Shown: piece after piece, positions 4,601 to 6,294 of the stretch
How positions within the stretch are numbered: the first letter of the stretch is position 1
Layout: every line of letters begins with the position of its first letter
Origin: Candidatus Krumholzibacteriia bacterium
Lineage (GTDB): Bacteria > Krumholzibacteriota > Krumholzibacteriia > Krumholzibacteriales > Krumholzibacteriaceae
Assembly (NCBI GenBank): GCA_028696635.1
Contig: JAQVGR010000110.1
Location: 1-6,294, forward strand
Reading direction: 5' to 3'
Length of the DNA: 6,294 bases
Notes under the pieces: model-generated
What the model was told of the DNA's origin: nothing
What the model saw: only the letters and a program-made list of their open reading frames with translations
Databases searched by the model: none
Position numbers and translations under genes: made by a program

Positions 4601-6294
4601 GTAAAGCGGATCCTCAGCTCGAGCGCGTCGGCCGTGTTGCTCACGATCACCTTGGTGAGGTCCATCGCCTCGAGCGACTGGCGGGAGAGGTCGGGTTCGG
4701 GGAACGGCGGATCGCTGATCGTCTGGATCTCGTCTATTATGAAAGCGATCCCCTCGACTGGCAGAGCCGGCGAGCAGACCGCCGAGACCTGGACGATGTT
4801 GCGCCCCGCGGCGGCGGTGAAGACTGTCGAGGCGCTTCCGTCGGTGTCCAGGGGCGCGCTCACGGGGGCCAGCGTACCCGCCCCGGCCGGGGTGGAGGAG
4901 AATGTCAGCGTGTATCCATCCTGTGCCACCGCGTTCCCGAAGGCGTCGACGAGCTGCGCGCCGATCTCGAGCCCCTCGCCGAATCCCACGACGTCGGCTG
5001 GGATCGAGAGCTCTACCCCGGCCGGAGGGCCGGCGACGGCCGTTACGGGGAGATACCCGAGGTCGTCCGTGCCGAGGATGACCAGCTCGCGGTTCATATA
5101 GGTCACCGAGGCGGTCGCATGGAGCTCGCCGGCGCCGGTCGCCGTCAGCGCGGTGAACGCCTCGCCGTCGGCGGTGGTGACGGTCGAGGGGACGGTGAAC
5201 TGCCCCGCCCCGGTCGATGAGGGGGCGAGGAGGAAACCGATCGGCACTCCGGCTATCCGCACGGGATTCCCGCTGACATCGAGCAGCCGCCCGCTGATCG
5301 CGACCTCCTGCTCGCCGTCGGCGACGATGCGATCCCCCGCCGCCGTTATCTCGAAGTACTCCGGCTCGGCGGAGCGTATCCCCGCCTTGAACCTGCCGGA
5401 GATCCCGCCGGTCGCCGTCTCGGCGAAGATGCGCAGGACCTCGATCTCGTCGTCGCTTATCAGGAACGAGCCGCGTCCCCCGGAGAGGGCGATAGAGTCT
5501 ATCACCGTCGTGTCCGCCGGATCGGCGAAGACGACCGTCCCCCGCGGCGGCGTGACGTTGTTGAGCTTGGTCGCCCGCAGTCCGACCTGCGCGAAATGTC
5601 CCTCCACGTCGTAGCGGTCGCGGCGCCCCGCCTCGTCGCGCGCCTCGACGGTCGCCGCGGCGTAGAACCAGATCCCCGAGTCGGGGAAGGAGACGGTCGT
5701 GTTGACGCTCTCGATCTCGGTTCCGTCGTCGTCGATCAGCACGATGCGCGTCCCCCGCACGGCGGAGAGGAGCATCTCGCCGACATGGACGCTGTCGCTC
5801 CCGACGATCGTCGCGGAGAGGGTTTCGGGTACGTACCCCTGCGCCGCGGCGCGGATCCGCCAGGTCCCCTCGGGGACGAGGAGCTCGAACGGCCCGCCGG
5901 CGGGGAGCTCGATCGCCCCCTCGCCGCCGATCGCGTCGTTGAACAATTCGTGCGCCGCTACCGTGACTGCGGCCCCCGGTCCGTCGGCGAAGGAGACCGA
6001 GCCGGTGATCTTCCCGGCACGCGCGAGGATGATGTCGATCCCCGTCAGGGCGCTGCCGCCGGAGATTGCGAGTCCCGGGGCGCGCTTTCTCGAATAACCC
6101 GTCGCGTACGCTTCGATCCGGTAGATCCCGTCTCTCAGTTTGCCGAACGAGTAGGGACCCCCTCCGGGGGGGGTGATCGTTTCGTCGATCATCGAGTCGT
6201 CGAACTCGTCGAAAAGTTGCACACTGGCCACTGTCGTATCGTCCGCCGGGTCGCCGAGGGAGACGGTCCCCGCAATAGAGCCTTCGCCCTTGTC
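1687..6294 (-). CDS. Large secreted multidomain glucan-binding-like protein with FlgD-Ig C-terminus (5' partial)
   Basis: The frame is open from the right edge to a TGA at 1689-1687, giving 1535 residues with the N-terminus missing. Numbering from the edge, the apparent order is: carboxypeptidase-regulatory-like modules at about 4-90 and 94-178 (GSIAGTVSL, GKITGSVSF); an unassigned beta-rich stretch at 179-309; Big_1-like Ig modules at 310-406 and 423-508; a DOMON/CBM9-like module at 519-733; an Ig module at 741-849 (NDGTGGDETAGDGVYS); a Glucodextran_C-like module at 853-1131; an Ig-like module at 1135-1251; a beta domain at 1253-1411; and a FlgD-Ig/sorting-type domain at 1421-1535 (SPNPFSPNGDG, WDGRDNTG). 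No catalytic domain is seen, so the inferred role is a surface or secreted polysaccharide-binding scaffold. A GTG at 6231 could be mistaken for the start, but the first module already begins upstream of it (GEGSIAGTVSLGDPADD), so the gene runs past the edge. Its stop overlaps the start of the PorV-like gene. The coding frame is certain; the domain names are recognised by eye. Confidence 0.93.
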   Translation of the reverse strand, partial: DKGEGSIAGTVSLGDPADDTTVASVQLFDEFDDSMIDETITPPGGGPYSFGKLRDGIYRIEAYATGYSRKRAPGLAISGGSALTGIDIILARAGKITGSVSFADGPGAAVTVAAHELFNDAIGGEGAIELPAGGPFELLVPEGTWRIRAAAQGYVPETLSATIVGSDSVHVGEMLLSAVRGTRIVLIDDDGTEIESVNTTVSFPDSGIWFYAAATVEARDEAGRRDRYDVEGHFAQVGLRATKLNNVTPPRGTVVFADPADTTVIDSIALSGGRGSFLISDDEIEVLRIFAETATGGISGRFKAGIRSAEPEYFEITAAGDRIVADGEQEVAISGRLLDVSGNPVRIAGVPIGFLLAPSSTGAGQFTVPSTVTTADGEAFTALTATGAGELHATASVTYMNRELVILGTDDLGYLPVTAVAGPPAGVELSIPADVVGFGEGLEIGAQLVDAFGNAVAQDGYTLTFSSTPAGAGTLAPVSAPLDTDGSASTVFTAAAGRNIVQVSAVCSPALPVEGIAFIIDEIQTISDPPFPEPDLSRQSLEAMDLTKVIVSNTADALELRIRFTTNWDGAHLVVLMETRGDAAGAVNDPFLFPVSYAHPLLPDYCFTWKYSSDDYADMRRWSGTEWEWWDDGNGAYISTSSGTWVEGINVQGDWTAKDGEWATITVPFDFLEGAVPQTMRLQVYLTQETDVKRAAFDSAPHDSTLNLDFDPDDPSVDWSVALTPVTLRHYADPYTVLGDFPSAPALGELLATPDIVDAGGTVLFTARVIDAGDGIGAVLVDLSPVGGSRYQFMYNDGTGGDETAGDGVYSILYIVDPGVAGGEYALAVSARDSRNISASQGTLTFTVQGTAEPIRVLTDEEGDDHGPNLFGREGLYYLYPTNQVFLQRSFDLEEMTIFETSKIVAGEIIPSIAFEVKIGRHPDPADEGTADWNPFYAGINIQKIDIMIDAFKGGATEGLPNRQNDFSRWDAWDYAIVMEGWYKGVLTSGNQNTSSAWSNSVRKSDRDIILISDYEKNTITGVVSKEALGNPTAEEIRSWDVMVVMTSHDGNSDDNNFGDTRWVNASPSEWNFGGGGDLDRDPNIIDLMIGPGTGRTAGRTQAEMLNYKTDEAVARLNDGITACYLEMTTFEDQGPPVITVGVPVDETIPFTPLVNAPLYFTALVTDDDEVREAVFRWRADSVAADTWMGELEMGYAGGDIWSVDLPIEDMLENVIIAPYDSTWNIEFQIEAADPSGNTAITSLYTMEISRPVPTFVAGPIDMASDFEVRAPEGTLARIPSDALTAEAREVPYRFELTSEYAGDFPAIPPGARSVNVIRTLEFKAIFRVPGDWGDSVDVYVPLPEFERPVPISFHYPQYSVGGLDENLIGVYELNRTTGVWIYIGGTVNPFGNLVTAEIARPGTYALLHNPEFSYTPGEVFSGVVFSPNPFSPNGDGLYEETSISFYLSAEATVTIEIYDMDGYRRRILERRIAITAEDTPDARPRRVTGFTWDGRDNTGAIVPYGIYVCRFTVTYQQAAGQRTIRHNAAVAVIK
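1690..2034 (-). other. Domain: C-terminal FlgD-Ig / sorting-type domain
   Basis: Residues about 1421-1535 contain SPNPFSPNGDGLYEETSI, TVTIEIYDMDGYRRR, FTWDGRDNTGAIVPYGIY and a final strand VAVIK. The S-P-N-P-F-S-P-N-G-D-G motif and W-D-G-R-D-x-x-G-x-x-V-x-x-G-I-Y are diagnostic of the FlgD Ig-like fold, which in the FCB group often serves as the C-terminal signal for outer-membrane secretion or attachment. Such a domain at the very end of a large exported protein fits that role, although it does not prove secretion. Confidence 0.8.
1693..1702 (-). promoter_or_regulatory. Ribosome binding site inside the end of the giant gene, for the PorV-like gene
   Basis: The minus strand reads GGCGGTGATC two bases before the ATG at 1690. 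It matches the extended anti-16S sequence GGAGGTGATC at 9 of 10 positions, while also coding for the final residues of the giant protein (AVAVIK). Together with the ATGA stop/start overlap it indicates coupled translation. Confidence 0.6.
2062..2538 (-). other. Domain: unassigned beta-rich domain, ZU5-reminiscent
   Basis: Residues about 1253-1411 start with RAPEGTLARIPSDALT and end with GVWIYIGGTVNPFGNLVTAEIARPGTYAL. The 'P-E-G-T...I-P-x-x-A-L' opening and the late 'W-x-x-I-G-G-T-V...G-x-Y-A-L' strand resemble ZU5-like or similar adhesive modules on surface proteins, but the match is weak. It links the Ig module to the C-terminal sorting-type domain. Confidence 0.35.
2542..2892 (-). other. 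Domain: Ig-like beta-sandwich
   Basis: Residues about 1135-1251 contain FTALVTDDDEVREAVFRWRAD, then IWSVDLPIEDM, then NIEFQIEAADPSGNTA. This is the common bacterial Ig/fibronectin-like plan, with a strand followed by DDD-V and a late 'A-x-D-x-S-G-N-x-A'. It is probably a spacer after the Glucodextran_C-like module. Confidence 0.5.
2902..3738 (-). other. Domain: glucodextranase C-terminal type module (Glucodextran_C-like)
   Basis: Residues about 853-1131 open with EEGDDHGPN and YYLYPTNQVF, then FDLEEMTIFE. They continue with INIQKIDIMIDAFKGG, WDYAIVMEGWYKGV, SWDVMVVMTSHDG and DPNIIDLMIGPGTG. The G-D-D-H-G-P / Y-P-T-N-x-V-F opening, the W-D-V/V-M-T-S-x-D-G strand and the final I-I-D-L are the hallmarks of the module found at the C-terminus of glucodextranases and on some pullulanases and related alpha-glucan enzymes. 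Known examples are thought to contact polysaccharide or the cell surface. Here the module is not next to any visible glycoside hydrolase domain. Confidence 0.75.
3748..4074 (-). other. Domain: Ig-like module with DGTGGDETAGDG motif
   Basis: Residues about 741-849 show FTARVIDAGDGIGAVLVDLSP, then MYNDGTGGDETAGDGVYS, then GGEYALAVSARDSRN. The 'NDGT-GGD-x-x-AGDG-x-Y' motif recurs in Ig-like modules of secreted bacterial proteins and may bind calcium through its aspartates (inference). It sits between the two putative carbohydrate-binding modules and probably spaces them. Confidence 0.6.
4096..4740 (-). other. Domain: DOMON/CBM9-like ligand-binding module
   Basis: Residues about 519-733 contain ALELRIRFTTNWDGAHLVVL early, a tryptophan- and aspartate-rich centre (WSGTEWEWWDDGNGAY, INVQGDWTAKDGEWATITVP) and a late DFDPDDPSVDWSV segment. 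This 'A-L-x-L-R-I-x-F... H-L-V-V-L-M' start and aromatic-rich middle are typical of DOMON- or CBM9-like beta-sandwiches that bind sugars or haem. I assign it tentatively to sugar binding because of the following glucodextranase-type module. Confidence 0.5.
4771..5028 (-). other. Domain: Big_1-like Ig module 2
   Basis: Residues about 423-508 repeat the Ig layout: VVGFGEGLEIGAQLVDAFGN, then TLTFSSTPAGAGTL, then DTDGSASTVFTAAAGRN. It follows module 1 after a short linker and precedes the DOMON/CBM9-like module, so it probably continues the stalk. Confidence 0.6.
5077..5367 (-). other. Domain: Big_1-like Ig module 1
   Basis: Residues about 310-406 show the invasin/intimin-type pattern: 'ADGEQEVAISGRLLDVSGNPV', 'GVPIGFLL', 'TTADGEAFTALTATGAGELHATASV'. 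In known proteins such Ig modules form stalks that hold binding domains away from the cell surface. The match is by eye to the A-D-G / D-x-x-G-N-P-V / T-x-A-D-G-x-A layout. Confidence 0.6.
5761..6015 (-). other. Domain: carboxypeptidase-regulatory-like module 2
   Basis: Residues about 94-178 repeat the plan of the preceding module: GKITGSVSFADG at the start, then FELLVPEGTWRIRAAAQGYV. It is a divergent tandem copy at protein level; no close DNA repeat is apparent by eye. The role is probably structural spacing in the exported protein. Confidence 0.6.
6025..6285 (-). other. Domain: carboxypeptidase-regulatory-like module 1
   Basis: Residues about 4-90 of the giant protein start with GSIAGTVSLGDPADDTTVASV and contain YSFGKLRDGIYRIEAYATGY. 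This is the usual pattern of prealbumin-like carboxypeptidase regulatory modules: an opening G-x-V strand, then 'G-x-Y-x-(I/V)-x-A' followed by 'GY'. Such modules act as rigid spacers or adhesion units in secreted proteins. The start of this module is complete or nearly so at the window edge. Confidence 0.65.
6166..6173. repeat. Homopolymer G8 (C8 on the coding strand) in the giant gene
   Basis: Eight consecutive G on the plus strand encode the ITPPGG part of the first module on the minus strand. Coding-strand C-runs of this length are slippage-prone, and the frame is intact here. A short inverted repeat (CCCCC-TCC-GGGGG) surrounds it. Confidence 0.85.

Noticed and set aside
3148..5220. A 690-codon open frame on the plus strand opposite the giant gene.
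   Set aside because: Its translation has no recognisable domain and lies opposite several recognisable domains on the minus strand. Long antisense frames are expected in GC-rich genes because stop codons are rare.
6229..6231. A GTG as the possible start of the giant gene.
   Set aside because: The first module's opening strand (GSIAGTVSL) is coded upstream of it in the same open frame, there is no signal peptide after it, and no ribosome binding site precedes it.

Overview
The window comes from a GC-rich bacterial genome. All supported genes lie on the minus strand and read from position 6294 down to position 1. They form one tight run of three cell-envelope genes: a very large secreted multidomain protein (start lies beyond the right edge), a PorV/PorQ-like outer-membrane beta-barrel protein, and a second exported protein that looks like an outer-membrane beta-barrel (end lies beyond the left edge). 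No RNA gene, mobile element, CRISPR array, origin or terminator was seen.

Region by region: 6294-1687 codes for at least 1535 residues. In order these are two carboxypeptidase-regulatory-like beta-sandwich modules, an unassigned beta-rich stretch, two invasin-type (Big_1-like) Ig modules, a DOMON/CBM9-like module, an Ig module, a glucodextranase C-terminal type module (Glucodextran_C), another Ig-like module, a beta-rich domain slightly reminiscent of ZU5, and a C-terminal FlgD-Ig / sorting-type domain with the motif SPNPFSPNGDG. No catalytic domain is visible. Its TGA stop overlaps the ATG of the next gene by 4 bases (ATGA). That gene (1690-797, 297 residues) has a signal peptide and the family motif ending in WNPAG. 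After 32 bases with a clear ribosome binding site comes the third gene (764-1, at least 254 residues), also with a signal peptide.

Inferred organism: a gracilicute with an outer membrane, most plausibly of the FCB superphylum or a related uncultured candidate phylum (Eisenbacteria, Krumholzibacteria or Latescibacteria type). FlgD-like C-terminal domains and PorV-like proteins are both common there. This rests on protein style only, as no marker gene is present.

How the genes may work together (inference): the large protein looks like a surface-exposed or secreted scaffold that binds alpha-glucan or another polysaccharide. Its C-terminal domain resembles type IX secretion sorting domains, and the coupled PorV-like protein could be its outer-membrane partner. 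The third protein could be a channel or further barrel of the same surface system. The operon continues past both edges, so any catalytic enzyme or core secretion gene may lie outside the window.
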